A stretch of 64,000 bases of DNA from Tethya wilhelma (GCA_964030475.1 CAXIPT010000001.1:18814423-18878422), one strand, 5' to 3'; positions 24,801 through 35,223 are shown, numbered from the stretch's first letter. Notes: a model not told the origin generated them from the letters alone. Made by a program: numbers and translations.

Positions 24801-24989
24801 CAATGTACAAGATAGACTTTGTATTACTAGAGAATGTCAGATCTCTCTCTCAAAATTGACATCATACTCAGTGTAATGAGGCTAAAATTGAGAGTGTGCA
24901 TCAACTAAAACCAAGCTTCTTGTAGGTAAAGAGGCTTCGATTCTTCAGACTAAGACATCACAAGCTATAGGAAGAGAGAGAGAAAAAAG

Positions 24990-25850
24990 CAGTTAACACA
25001 TCCTGACACAGGTTGAAGACACAGCTTCAGACACAGCTCTGTTCACATTCTTCTTATACCTGTAACTGCAGGCATTGGGAGAAAAGAAGTTAGTTACTAT
25101 ACTATTCGATCTAATATACATTCCTGACACAGATTGAAGACACAGCTTCGGACACAGATCCGTAATACATTCACTTCAATGCTCTTATACCTGCTACTGC
25201 AGGCATTGGGAGCAAGGAAGTTAGTTAGTATATACTATTGAATCTATAGGCATACATTCCAGACACTATAGTCTGTTTACATTCACTTAAATGCTCTTAT
25301 ACCTGCTAGCGCAGGCATTGGGAGCAAAGAAGCTAGTTAGTACGCTATATTAAATCTAGCATATACATTCCGGACACTGGTCGAAGACACTGATTCAGAC
25401 ACAGCTCTGGTTACATTTATTCAATACTTTTATAGCTGTGACTGCATACTATTCAATCTTATATACATTCCTGACACAGGTTGAAAATTACAGCTTCGGA
25501 CACAGATCCGTCTACATTCACTTCAATGCTCTTATGCAGGCATTGGGAGCAAGGAAGCTAGTTAGTATATACTATTGAATCTATAGGCATACATTCCAGA
25601 CACTAGTCTGTTTACATTCACTTAAATGCTCTTATACCTGCTAGCGCAGGCATTGGGAGCAAAGAAGCTAGTTAGTACACTATATTAAATCTAGTATATA
25701 CATTCCGGACACTGGTCGAAGACACTGATTCAGACACAGCTCTGTTTAGATTCATTCAATAATTTTATAGCTGTGACTGCATACTATTCGATCTAATATC
25801 GTATATATTCACTTCAATGCTCTTATACCTGCTACTGTAGGCATTCAAAG
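24990..25850. repeat. Tandem array C with a 340-bp higher-order duplication
   Basis: Units contain TACATTCCTGACACAG, GCTCTTATACCTGCTACTGC and AGGCATTGGGAGCAAGGAAG. A longer block at about 25203-25450 recurs almost unchanged at about 25543-25795, so the array evolves by duplicating several units at a time. CTTATACCTG reads as CAG|GTATAAG on the minus strand, again donor-like. Confidence 0.7.
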
Positions 25851-26269
25851 AAATGAACACATACACTTACATTGAATTAAGGTGTAAAATCTCCTCCTGT
25901 ACTGGCAGAACTTTGATCTTGACTTTTTGCTCAATAATTTGCCATCTTTTAATCTCTCATATAGTAACCTATTGGTGACAGAAAATGTAAACAAAAGATC
26001 ACTAGTTGTAGTCACCTGACCAATGGACGGTAGAAAGGCGTCTAACATTAGCTCTCTACCCAGAGGAGGTACGATAGCCATGTGTCATGCTGAGCTGGTA
26101 TATCTATTGCACGTGATCATTTTAATATCTAAGCTCCTAGTATCACGTGCAAATTGTATGGGCAAAAGTACACGTACACTGAAAATATCATCTCAGCATA
26201 TGACACAGGGCTGTCGTACCTCCTCTGTCTTAGACCAGGAGCAAAAACACGCACACATGTGTGCTGTTG

Positions 26270-26620
26270 TAACTCAAACATGACCAGTTGTAACTCAAAT
26301 ACAAGTAAAAAAAAACAACAGCATTGGAATGTAATGAGGCATAGGAATGGCCAAATTGTTAAAAAGAAAGCAAATCAGTGGCTGTTTGAGTGTGTGCAAA
26401 ATTCTTCCTGTGTGGGCCGCATTTCACTCTCTTTCATGTTGAGCCTCCCTCATGTTGCCCATAGGAATTATTCTCTAAACACTCAAACAGCCATTCCGGG
26501 CCATCTTGTTGGCTTTCTTTTTTCTATTCCTATGTCTCATTACATTTCCAATGTTTTTTTTTACTTGTTTGTTCTCATTTTTTCATAATTCTGTGACTCA
26601 CATTTGAGTTCGTGTGTACA
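26270..26620. mobile_element. Palindromic MITE, copy 1
   Basis: The two arms are long inverted repeats around CATAGGAATGGCCAAATTG...AAAAAGAAAGCAAA and TTTGTTGGCTTTC-type/TTCCTATGTCTCATTACATT sequence. The centre contains CCTCATGTTGCCCATAGGAATTATTC. A related copy in opposite orientation lies at 27340-27610. No coding potential. Confidence 0.65.
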
Positions 26621-26783
26621 TATATATATATATTATATATAACTTGATATATGTGGTAGTTACTTCGGTACTGTATTATTATATCAGCATGAATATTATA
26701 GCTTATATAATCTACTAGTATGCTATCAGTAAAGTGAAGCATCTCAGCCGGCACTGCTGTGCGACCAGCTGGAGGCTAGAGCT

Positions 26784-26835
26784 GTAGCTAGCTAGTCTCG
26801 TCCCAAGGGGCTGGCCCGCGAGACTAGTAGCTAGC
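26784..26835. repeat. Perfect-arm hairpin (17-bp arms, 1 mismatch/shift)
   Basis: GTAGCTAGCTAGTCTCG (26784-26800) faces CGAGACTAGTAGCTAGC (26819-26835) across an 18-base GC-rich loop. It is a strong inverted repeat of unknown role. Confidence 0.5.
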
Positions 26836-27339
26836 CATCTAATAAAATTTCTTCTTCTTATAGTGACACTGAACTACATAATAAGTGTAACAAGGTAGTC
26901 TATTCACCTCCTAAATATTGAAGACTGAAGGATTACAAAGAGCTCAGCACAACCAGAAGATAGGCGGCGGGCAGCAAATATTTGGATTCCAAATAATGCA
27001 CACTTATCTGGAAAAGGGTCGTCAACTTGACAAGTAGCTAATAATTTTCAAACGGTCAACACTCTGGTAAAGGTCGTCATACGTATTTGCGTCAATCGTA
27101 TTGTTGAGGCTAGCTAACAGTGAGCTAAGCTGCACTGCACTTTAGCCTGCCACTGCTATGCACCATTGCTCAACTAGGTGGCAAGCTCTCAGCAAGCATT
27201 CCACAAGCATGAAATTTGGTAGGTACTGCCAGCTCCAGCCTCCTGAGATCAGTGCTACGCTGACAGCATAGATTATATGTATGCTATTCTAGATATCCAT
27301 GCTGATAGTGTACACATAACTACTATATACACTCAAACT

Positions 27340-27610
27340 CAAATGTGATTCATAGAATTATGAAAAAATGAGAACAAGTAAAAAAAATGTAATGAGACAT
27401 AGGAATGGCCAAATCGCAAAAAGAAAGCAAACAAGATGGAATGGCTGGCAGAGTGCGTAAAGAATTATTCCTATGGGCAACATGAGGGAGTCAACATGGG
27501 AAGAGAGTATTTCATGTAGCCCACAAAGGAAGAATTTTGTACACACTCAGCCAGCCATTCCATCTTGTTTGCTTTCTTTTTACGATTTGGCCATTCCTAT
27601 GTCTGGAAAG
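27340..27610. mobile_element. Palindromic MITE, copy 2 (inverted relative to copy 1)
   Basis: Arms contain GACATAGGAATGGCCAAATCG / CGATTTGGCCATTCCTATGTC-type inverted sequence and AAAGCAAACAAGATGGAATGGCTG with its inverse. The core TATGGGCAACATGAGGGAG is the reverse complement of the core in copy 1. Confidence 0.7.
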
Positions 27611-27898
27611 CAAACAATCGTTGCTTCAGTTACAAGTACATTGATGGTGCATTTTGTATGATCCCTCTGAGCAACTTTGAAGGTTTAATTTTGTTTGACT
27701 AGATTTTTATAGTGACCAACATTTTGTATTGGGTCTATGGGACAGTTGGCCCATTCCTACTATACATAGTACTACTACCATACATATGATACCACACTAG
27801 TCCCTCCCCTCCCCTCAACAATGTCACACTAAAGTAAAGTAGGCAGTACTTGCTAGGGACTAGACAGAAGTTATTAATATTCATGAACTTACCAAGGT

Positions 27899-28350
27899 CA
27901 ACTTGACGATATGGCGGTGCAGCTAGCTGTCAAGAGTGTTTTCTAGCAAGTTCTGAGGAGCTTGTCTTCTAGGTTTTGCTTCAGCGGCCGTACCTGTAAA
28001 TGTGTATATAGAAAAACAACAAAAAAATAAACTTGCAGACTCAAATTTTTTTCAAAAAAATTACCAGAACTTACCAAGCATATGCAGCCGCTGGAAATCA
28101 GGGCCATTCTGAGCAAAAACTGAAGCGCTTCGGCTACCAGTCTCTCTAGTGGTACCTGAGTGAAACAACAAGAAATAAGTAGCTAAGTTCTGCACCGCCA
28201 AAAAAAATTCGCGGCGGCAAAATTATCATGCTCCAATAAGCTAAGCTTACTTACCACAGAGCAAGTAGGCTATATAGCGAAGAATTTGTCACTGACTACT
28301 GCAGGATCTTAAGAGATTGGACTGCAGTTCTTCTTCTCGAACAAAACTCG
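27899..28350 (-). other. Three putative leader exons of a minus-strand transcript
   Basis: Reading the minus strand from about 28350: a first block ends in TCTGTG|GTAAGT (about 28252). A second block lies between TTTCACTCAG and CTTG|GTAAGTTC (about 28154-28089). A third lies between CATTTACAG and CTTG|GTAAGTTC (about 27992-27899). These boundaries are strong matches to consensus. Block 2 contains an ATG opening MALISSGCICL, which continues for about 27 codons into block 3 and stops, so it looks like an upstream ORF rather than a main CDS. The next exon downstream could be in arrays A-C or the kinase gene. Confidence 0.45.
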
Positions 28351-28545
28351 AAACTTTCTCCCAACTTGGAAACTTTGCACATGCGCACTTTTTTGACACA
28401 GTCTACAATATGTATCGACCCCTTACCAGTTCACCCTCTCTGTTTTTCTCTGTGTGCATAATACCAAGGCCGCAAGATTACATGTGATGAATACAAAAAA
28501 CAACAGCAACAACAACACAATAATAATGTATCAATGCTAATTCAC

Positions 28546-29552
28546 TCATACAGGATAATGAGTTGAGTTCTGAGGCAGTGTATCATAGTCACGGTTCAGT
28601 GGAAAGATCCCACTGGGTTCAAAGTCCTTCCCCTCTCCATACATCACTATGACCATCTTACGATAGATGGACGGGTCCAAGATATTCTCGTAATAGAAGA
28701 AAGCCACTGAAGTAGTGTTGATGTTACTGAGCATGCTCAGTAGGTGTGCATTGTAGTCAAACTGAAGTCGTCCACTTGTGATCCGTACCGTGACCCACAG
28801 TCTGTCGGTCCTGTCTGTGAGGGTCGGCTCCCGTTGCTGTAGAGACACCTCCTTCTCGTCACGCAACACCCGGGTGAAGTCATCAGAGAGGATTATCTCG
28901 TCAAAGTACGACTGGAGAAACTCGTCAATCAAGTTCAACACGTGTTCTGGGTCGTACTCCTGACTCTGTACCAGCACTTGGAAGGAGCCAATGTGATCGC
29001 TGGTGTCCTGGAAACACTTGACAACATAACCTAGCTGCTGTTGGGTCCGCAGTTGAAAGAAGCATTCATCCTGAAGATCAGTGTGTGTGTGTGTGTGTGT
29101 GAGTGAGTGTGTGTGTGTGTGTGTGCATAAGTGATCGTAAATTGATAGCATACAAACCATGCATCTATTGTATGATTGTATCAACCCCACTGAGGAACCA
29201 AAGAAGAGAAATTGACAATACCATAATTATAGCACAAAATATTGGTGGGAATAAAATTTGACGAATTGTCAAAAATTTCATGATTGGTGAATTTGATTTT
29301 GGTGTTTGCACATGCAGCAATACACAAATTCCATATGTGCATGTGCAAAATGACTGTTCGGCGGATTTCCTTACCAAAACCACCAATCCGCCAATATTAA
29401 AATCCGCCAAATTTTTGTGCTATACGTACAGCAATACAGAGCACAATTGTGTAAACAACAATTCATAATAGCTACAACATTTACTTTGATTATCTCCTCC
29501 AGAAGAGCAAGATGAACGGCCATTGTGAAGTGACTATAGATGTCACCCACCT

Positions 29553-29599
<47 letters not shown>

Positions 29600-29600
29600 N

Positions 29601-29636
<36 letters not shown>

Positions 29637-29804
29637 GAATCACACAACCATTCACTGTACTCTCATATCTTCAAATTAGAAATATCCCACAGAGTAAATA
29701 ATTCAAAACCAAGTGCTTCTAGTTACCTGAAACTGGATATTGATTACTGAATTCTGGTCCGTTGGATTCAGTGTTGCCACGGAAACACTATAATTTTCCG
29801 GCTC
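28546..29804 (-). CDS. M16 metallopeptidase (nardilysin/insulin-degrading-enzyme family), C-terminal exons
   Basis: Three exons join in frame: 29804-29727 (EPENYSVSVATLNPTDQNSV...), 29550-29485 (VGDIYSHFTMAVHLALLEEI) and 29070-28546 (DECFFQLRTQQQLGYVVKC to a TGA stop). The LRT.QQLGY motif is the hallmark of the C-terminal, catalytically inactive M16 domain of IDE and nardilysin, which helps enclose peptide substrates. The zinc-binding HxxEH domain would lie upstream and is not present here. Further M16-like exons appear on the same strand only at 33.1-34.3 kb, beyond the NADAR/ATG4 pair. Either those genes are nested in a large intron or the scaffold is mis-joined. A single N (29600) lies inside the (GA)n in the intron. 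Confidence 0.8.
29213..29430. mobile_element. Inverted-repeat element in an M16 intron
   Basis: The left part ATAGCACAAAATATTGGTGGG and TTGACGAATTGTCAAAAATT face CCGCCAATATTAAAATCCGCC and AAATTTTTGTGCTAT at the right. It is related in style to the other GCGGATTTT-type fold-back elements here. Confidence 0.5.
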
Positions 29805-29999
29805 CTGATGTATAAGAACAATTATCCATTGATCTAGACCCCTGTACTGCTTCGTCTCGACATGTTGATGGTTGAGCATACCACTTGGACCTATGGTACA
29901 GTAGGTTCATTATTAATGCTTACAACGTAAAATTCAGTTTGTGAACTATTACCGTTCACAAAATACAGATGGGTGAATTTTTGTCCTCAAATAGTCCAG

Positions 30000-30440
30000 C
30001 AAATGCACATTCTCTCTCGATCCACTGGGATTGACTGTTTTTCCTGACTCTGTGGGGGGTCTTGTGGTGAAGCAGATCTTAGTAAGTTTTTTTCCAACAT
30101 TTGTTGCAGTTTTGGATTTGTTCTTGAAACTGAGCTCTAATTAACTTGTTACTAGATTGGAGTTGCTGAGTGACCTGTTGCAGTTGTCTGTGTTGGTCTC
30201 TGATAGTTCCTCTCAGCTGTTGGCATTCTTGTTCTTTGTTTTGAATGATGTCATTTTTCTCTTGTATGATGTCATCCTTTTGCTGCAAACTGTTCTTTTG
30301 TGATTCAATGATTTGCTGAAGTTCTTGGATGTGCTGAACATGTTCTTGTCTCATCTGATGAATCTCCTCATCTTTGTCTTCAACTTGTTGTCGTAGTTCT
30401 TCCTCTCTCTCAGCTGGCTGTATTGAGTTCTTAGGTGTGT
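30000..30440 (-). pseudogene. Decayed coiled-coil fragment of a kinase-Kelch paralogue
   Basis: The minus strand encodes an open 91-residue stretch with ECQQLRGTIRDQHRQLQQVTQ, close to ECQQLRETISDQQRQLQQVTQ in the gene at 18.8-21.3 kb, plus repeated QQKDDIIQ/EKNDIIQN units. Nucleotide similarity runs into GTTGTCGTAGTTCTT and a CTCTCAG end but there is no kinase domain before it and no Kelch region after it. It is a partial copy, probably dead. It lies 5' of the M16 exons on the same strand. Confidence 0.65.
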
Positions 30441-30757
30441 CTTAAAGTTGCTGCTGAGCCATATATAGCTTCTAGCTGCCCTGCATCTACTAGGTCTGCC
30501 ATGATGATGCTGAGAAACAGATATATTAAGAGCTGAAATATTAAACTTGTCAGTTTTTTTTTTTACTTCTGCTGGCATCACATAATTTTCAAGTCACATG
30601 CGCAAACTTGAATATGAATATGTTCAGTGCATAACTGCTATTAATTAACTATCATAACTATCTAAATACTAGTAAATATATTGACCAAAAATATATTTTA
30701 AGTACACAAACTAAAAAAAGTTGTCAAACGAGCTAATAATTATTGTGCTAATCACAG

Positions 30758-31076
30758 TCAGTTGGTTCTTTCGCTCTCTACACACGATTGCTTGTCTTCA
30801 CATTTCTTCACCTTCTCACTTCCTTCATCTTTTTCTTCAGCAACAACCTCCTTCTTCTCTTTGCTCTCTTTCTTCGCCAGCTCATCTCTCACCTCCGTGA
30901 GGATGAAGCCCAGTTTGTTCTTCCCTCTCCATGTCTCTCTGTCTCTTGCCTTGGGGTTGGCTGCTCCCAGCCCAATGCCCCAAATGGTGTCCCTGGGACT
31001 AGCCTCCACCATGGTAGCACTGCCGGTCTCAAAGAGAGACTGGCGAAGATGGTCGTTTTGAGAGAACTGTGTGTGT

Positions 31077-31129
<53 letters not shown>

Positions 31130-31503
31130 AATAACCCAACTGTTCCTCCGTAAAGTAATTCTTGCATACATAACAGGTTTCACCACTACAATAAGACTGG
31201 ATTCGTGAATTGTGTGCGTTTTATGAACAATAATAATAAATTGTTGTGTGTTGAAACTTGATGAGGTAGCTATGACAATTATTTCACACAGCAATAGACT
31301 GGCTGATCAGATGATATGAGACTATTCCAAAGTCACCCCCCGACTCACTGACCTTGGCCATGTTTCCATCCTTCACAATCTTTATGCTTGCCTCATTCCA
31401 TGTCTCAGGGTCAAAGTTTGAAACTTTCCGACCAAATGCCTTCTGTTGTTTGGGGTCTTCACTCTTTAGAATCTTCTGCGCCATTTCATCATCCTTGAAT
31501 AGC

Positions 31504-31546
<43 letters not shown>

Positions 31547-31902
31547 TGCATGGTAAGAAAGCTAGTAATATAAATACTAGCAGAAGGTTATCTCTTGGTA
31601 ATTCATGACACATGTACAGCTGTAATTACTTTACCCCACACATAATTTGCTATTAACTAACCAGCCTTCTGGTGCATCATGTACTGCTCTGCACAGTTGT
31701 ACGTCACACCTCCCACCTCGAACTTGGCAGGGTGCCACTGGCTGAAAGGAGAGTTGTGGCCGAAGAAGAAAGCAAACTTTTCCCCATTTGCCGACTCTCC
31801 GAACGTCACTTGTTCGCTCGTGCCGTCATCTTTCGCCTTTCTCTTCCGTTTAGCGTTAGGAGAAGGTCTGGCGGCCTCGGTTCGGGCGTAACGAGCTGCC
31901 AT
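30758..31902 (-). CDS. NADAR-domain protein (YbiA-like)
   Basis: NADAR proteins are N-glycosidase-like enzymes; bacterial YbiA acts on riboflavin-pathway intermediates, and other members act on ADP-ribose adducts. Exons 31902-31662, 31504-31353 and 31066-30758 join in frame, about 233 residues. Domain motifs: FFGHNSPFSQWHPAKF, CAEQYMMHQKA, RKVSNFDPETW, KFSQNDHLRQSLFETG and the signature VEASPRDTIWGIGLG. The N-terminus is basic (a possible nuclear signal, NAKRKRKAK), and the C-terminus is a charged Lys/Glu tail. Both introns have (CA)n on the coding strand just before the acceptor. The start is 237 bp from the ATG4 start on the other strand. Confidence 0.9.
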
Positions 31903-32139
31903 TCTTACCGCTAGAAATCTGTAGGCTATATTCTTGGCCGTTTTACTTGGAGAAGCTGGAATTTCTTTTTGTGGTGTAAGATGTATTTGCTTACTCAGCA
32001 GATTATAATTGAGAGGGAGGGGCTACACGTGCTGGTTTTCTAATAACACGAAACTCACCTCAAAAGTAAAATTGAAATTTGAACGCTCCGATCCGAACTG
32101 AAAACACAACAGGACAGGTATTGTTTTTATAGTTAAATA
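31903..32139. promoter_or_regulatory. Divergent promoter region, NADAR gene / ATG4
   Basis: The two start codons are 237 bp apart and divergent. There is no clear TATA box. A shared promoter is inferred from the arrangement. Confidence 0.45.
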
Positions 32140-32910
32140 ATGGCTAGCCAGCGGCCCAGGAGATCTCACTCGACAGGCGAGGAGATGCCACCATTGAAGG
32201 AGCGGCTCTACACAGCCTTCTATCGCCTCAGATACGGTAAGAATAGTTTGTGTGGGTAGCTTTTAAGCAGCGGTGCGGTTTGCTCTCTAGCATCGTGCAT
32301 TGCATGTGTTTAATTGTCTACAGGCTGGCAGTATCGCTCCAGCATTGATATATCAGACAGCTCTCCAGTGTGGGTGCTAGGACAGTGCTACCATCCTGAG
32401 CCAAATGGTAAGAAATTGTTCCCATGTCCCATGCACGTATGCAGGTCAGGAAGATAGAGGGTTTTGGGAACACACATGGAAAGAATGCTTAGCTACATAT
32501 TGTTGGTGATTTGGTTATCTCAGTTGTTGTCACCTAGCTTGTGCATGGTTGCTAGTTGAAGAAATGCAAGCTATTTTTTAAAAAAAACAAAACCTTTATA
32601 CATGTAGCAGTACTTGCTGATGTCATTATGATGTCATATTAAATCTACAGGTGAGAGTCACCCCAGGGACGTGGAGGGGACTCCCCCTCACATCCATGCC
32701 TTCATCGACCACTACCATTCCATTCCGTGGATGACATATCGTGCTAATTTCATTCCCATTCCCGGTACCACCCTCACCACGGACTGTGGATGGGGCTGCA
32801 TGGTGCGCAGCGGACAGATGATCCTAGCAACAGCTCTCCATCGCCACCTGCTCACAAAGGAATGGCGCTACCTTTCGAGCAGCCCTCCTGAGAAGAGGAC
32901 TCACAAGCAG
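32140..32910 (+). CDS. ATG4: Cysteine protease ATG4, N-terminal part (truncated at an N)
   Basis: ATG4 proteases process and delipidate ATG8/LC3 in autophagy. Exons 32140-32236, 32324-32407 and 32651-32910 are clear. The product has PVWVLGQCYHPE, IPWMTYRANFIPIPGTTLTTD, then the catalytic-Cys motif DCGWGCMVRSGQMILA. The last visible exon ends ..THKQ|gtaggt. The intron enters a (GT)n run and stops at the N in 32993, after which the sequence belongs to something else. The catalytic Asp/His half is therefore missing from the window. Which of the ATG4A-D subtypes cannot be decided. Confidence 0.92.
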
Positions 32911-32921
32911 GTAGGTGTGTG

Positions 32922-32992
<71 letters not shown>

Positions 32993-32999
32993 NAACATT

Positions 33000-34260
33000 C
33001 ATCCTGAAGATCAGTGTGTGTGTGTGTTTATGATAATATTACACGGTTCTAGTCACTGCTGAATGTAGCAATAGACGTAACAAAATGGAGAATGTGTAAA
33101 GTTGTAGTTCCTCAACATGGTGAGAAGACGGTCTTTGGGGGTATTGAAGATGGCCTCATTGGCCAGTTCACCACTGCAGTTTGTGAGAGCTGCAGAGAAA
33201 TATTTCACGCTGATCATAATGGTGCTAGTCCCATCTCAATACGACCTTCCTAGGCTGAGATATGCTTGACAATGTGTTGCTAGGTTCTTGGGTTCTCGTG
33301 TTTAAGTTCTCAACACATTACCAAGAATATCTCAGTCTAGGAAGGTCATATTGAGCTGGGATTGGTACCACTGTGATCAGTGTGAAGAGATCTTTCAAAT
33401 GATATGGATTATTGCCACATTTAAATTTTGACCAAAATGATCAAAACCATAAATGGTCGAGTGTGATTTTTGACAAAAAATGGTCCATTTTCCAATTTTC
33501 AAAATAAACAATATCACTTGAAAGATCCCTCTGAGCTGATCACAATTGTGCTAGTCCCATCTCAATACAACCTTCCTAGGTTGAGATATTGCTAGCTAAA
33601 CAACATGGAGTGGGAAATTCTTTCTGAAGGAAGTTGCCTTTAGGACATCTAAGGAAGATAGTATTGATATCTGAAGCCAAAACATGCCTGCTAGTCCAGA
33701 AACCACACTCTTTGGCTGCACAAAGCACAAGGGAGGGAGTGAGAGGTAGTGTGTTAGGCTACGTACCACCAAACAACAGCTAACACACCCCACAGCAACA
33801 CAGAGTGTGAGATTGAGAAAGTATGTACCACCACAATAGAGCAAGCCACTGGAATGCTCTCAAATACACAACAAGATGGGACTGGTAAAGACCGGCCTTC
33901 ACACGTGAAGGAAAGTCCTCAATTTAAAGTCCATCTGATTTGAGAATGCCACGGGAAGGGAAAAAATGAGAATTATGCCATACTTTTCCTATGGGACAAA
34001 ATAGCTAACTTTTGACTGGTAAGGCATAGAAAGCTGAAAAAGCAACCAAAAGAACGGGGAGAACGAGTGCTTTCCGATAGTACTTGAAATTTTGAAATCG
34101 GTTGGAAAGTTATTTGATTTTTCTACTGGCATTCTCAAACCAGATGGACTTTAGTACAGATATATAAATGCATTGACTTACCTTCTGCTACCATGGTGAT
34201 GTAATTGATAATGACATCATCGTCACTGGGTCCTGAGACTCTGAGAGTGAGTCCATGAGG
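33000..34260 (-). CDS. Further M16 metallopeptidase-like exons (partial, uncertain)
   Basis: On the minus strand, a block ending at a GAAG|GTAAGT donor (34184) reads HGLTLRVSG..., which resembles HGL..RVKGF in the nardilysin/IDE middle region. A second block near 33200-33110 reads ANEAIFNTPKDRLLTMLRNY. At 33003-32994 the first ten bases of the DEC exon seen at 29070 reappear (CAG|GATGAATGTT) and are cut by the N. These may be missing upstream exons of the M16 gene at 28.5 kb or a paralogue. Exact exon ends are not established. Confidence 0.4.
33180..33600. repeat. Fold-back repeat with GTGCTAGTCCCATCTCAATA arms
   Basis: GTGCTAGTCCCATCTCAATACGACCTTCCTAGG (quoted in part in the arms: left about 33221-33262) is mirrored at about 33330-33372, and a third, direct copy follows near 33550-33590. 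The stretch between them has a further GATCTTTCAAATGATAT / ATATCACTTGAAAGATC inverted pair. It looks like nested MITEs. Confidence 0.6.
33927..34151. mobile_element. 225-bp MITE with 26-bp terminal inverted repeats, TA target site
   Basis: AAGTCCATCTGATTTGAGAATG at the left is matched inverted by CATTCTCAAACCAGATGGACTT at the right, with TA flanking both sides (33925-33926, 34152-34153). The interior has no ORF. This fits a non-autonomous Tc1/mariner-like element. Confidence 0.75.
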
Positions 34261-34268
34261 GAAAGGGT

Positions 34269-34321
<53 letters not shown>

Positions 34322-34546
34322 TGAGCCCACCTTGGAGGATGGAGGATGGTGAAATTGAAAATTATGAGTATAGTCACAATAGAGTGGTTTTAGTAAGATT
34401 GTATTCTCACAACAACACTGTGCTCCCTACAAGCAGGCTGGCTGCTCCCAACTCACTTGGTGTAGTCCCTAGGCTGTTCTCTCTCCCACCAGTCAGTTCA
34501 TAATTTGCAGAGGTCAGGGGTCAACTTCTAACCTTTGACCTTCAAA

Positions 34547-35223
34547 ATGTATCGCTCAGTGTTTTCCGCCTGGTTTAAAGTTTTTGCTGATCTATTCGCC
34601 CTGTTTCTTCTCTTGGTACTTTTTTTGGGACTGTACCTTGCTTCAAACCAAGGCGTAGCTGTGAGACGAGGCTTCTTCTGCGACGATCAGAGTATTAGGC
34701 ACCCGTACAAGGACAGCACTGTACCATCTTGGGCGCTGACTCTGGCTAGCATTGGACTGCCGCTCATCACCGTGAGTTAATTCGTAGATAATATAGCAAG
34801 GGAACTGCTATATTAGATATATATATATATGGTGAAATGAAGTCTGTACCCTGTATGCTTTCATGTGTCTCAATTCTCTCCCCCCACCCATACCCGTACC
34901 ACAGCTGATTGTTGGCAACTGTGTTGAGAGGTTTGTGACCAGACGAAATGAGAAGAGGCATCCGTTCTTCTTTCCCTGTGGTCCGTCCTCCTCTCGGTGT
35001 GCCATTCCAATGTGGCTGGCGAGAATCGGACATCAACTAAGGTGGTTCTTGTTTGGCCTGCTGATGACGCTGGTCGTCACTGACATTGGGAAGATGGTGG
35101 CTGGTAGACTGAGGCCTCATTTCATTGCTGTCTGTCAGCCAGACTTCTCTGCCATCAACTGCACTGACAAGTTTGGACAGCCGCAATACGTAATGGAGTA
35201 CAACTGTACTGGGAGTGATCAAC
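34547..35223 (+). CDS. Phospholipid phosphatase (PLPP/LPP), N-terminal part, cut at an N
   Basis: These integral membrane PAP2 enzymes dephosphorylate phosphatidate and lysophosphatidate at the cell surface. Exons 34547-34771 and 34905-35223 join in frame. The protein has a first TM helix (LFALFLLLVLFLGLYLA), the RRGFFCDDQSIRHPY segment, a second TM, WFLFGLLMTLVVTDIGK, and the first PAP2 motif KMVAGRLRP, then FIAVCQPD. The SGHA and histidine motifs (C2, C3) should follow but the sequence is cut at N 35224, in mid-exon after ..NCTGSD. No disruption is visible before that. Confidence 0.9.

Noticed and set aside
22640..25850. CRISPR array
   Set aside because: Units are about 110-130 bp, diverged and without short identical repeats separated by unique spacers; the DNA is eukaryotic.
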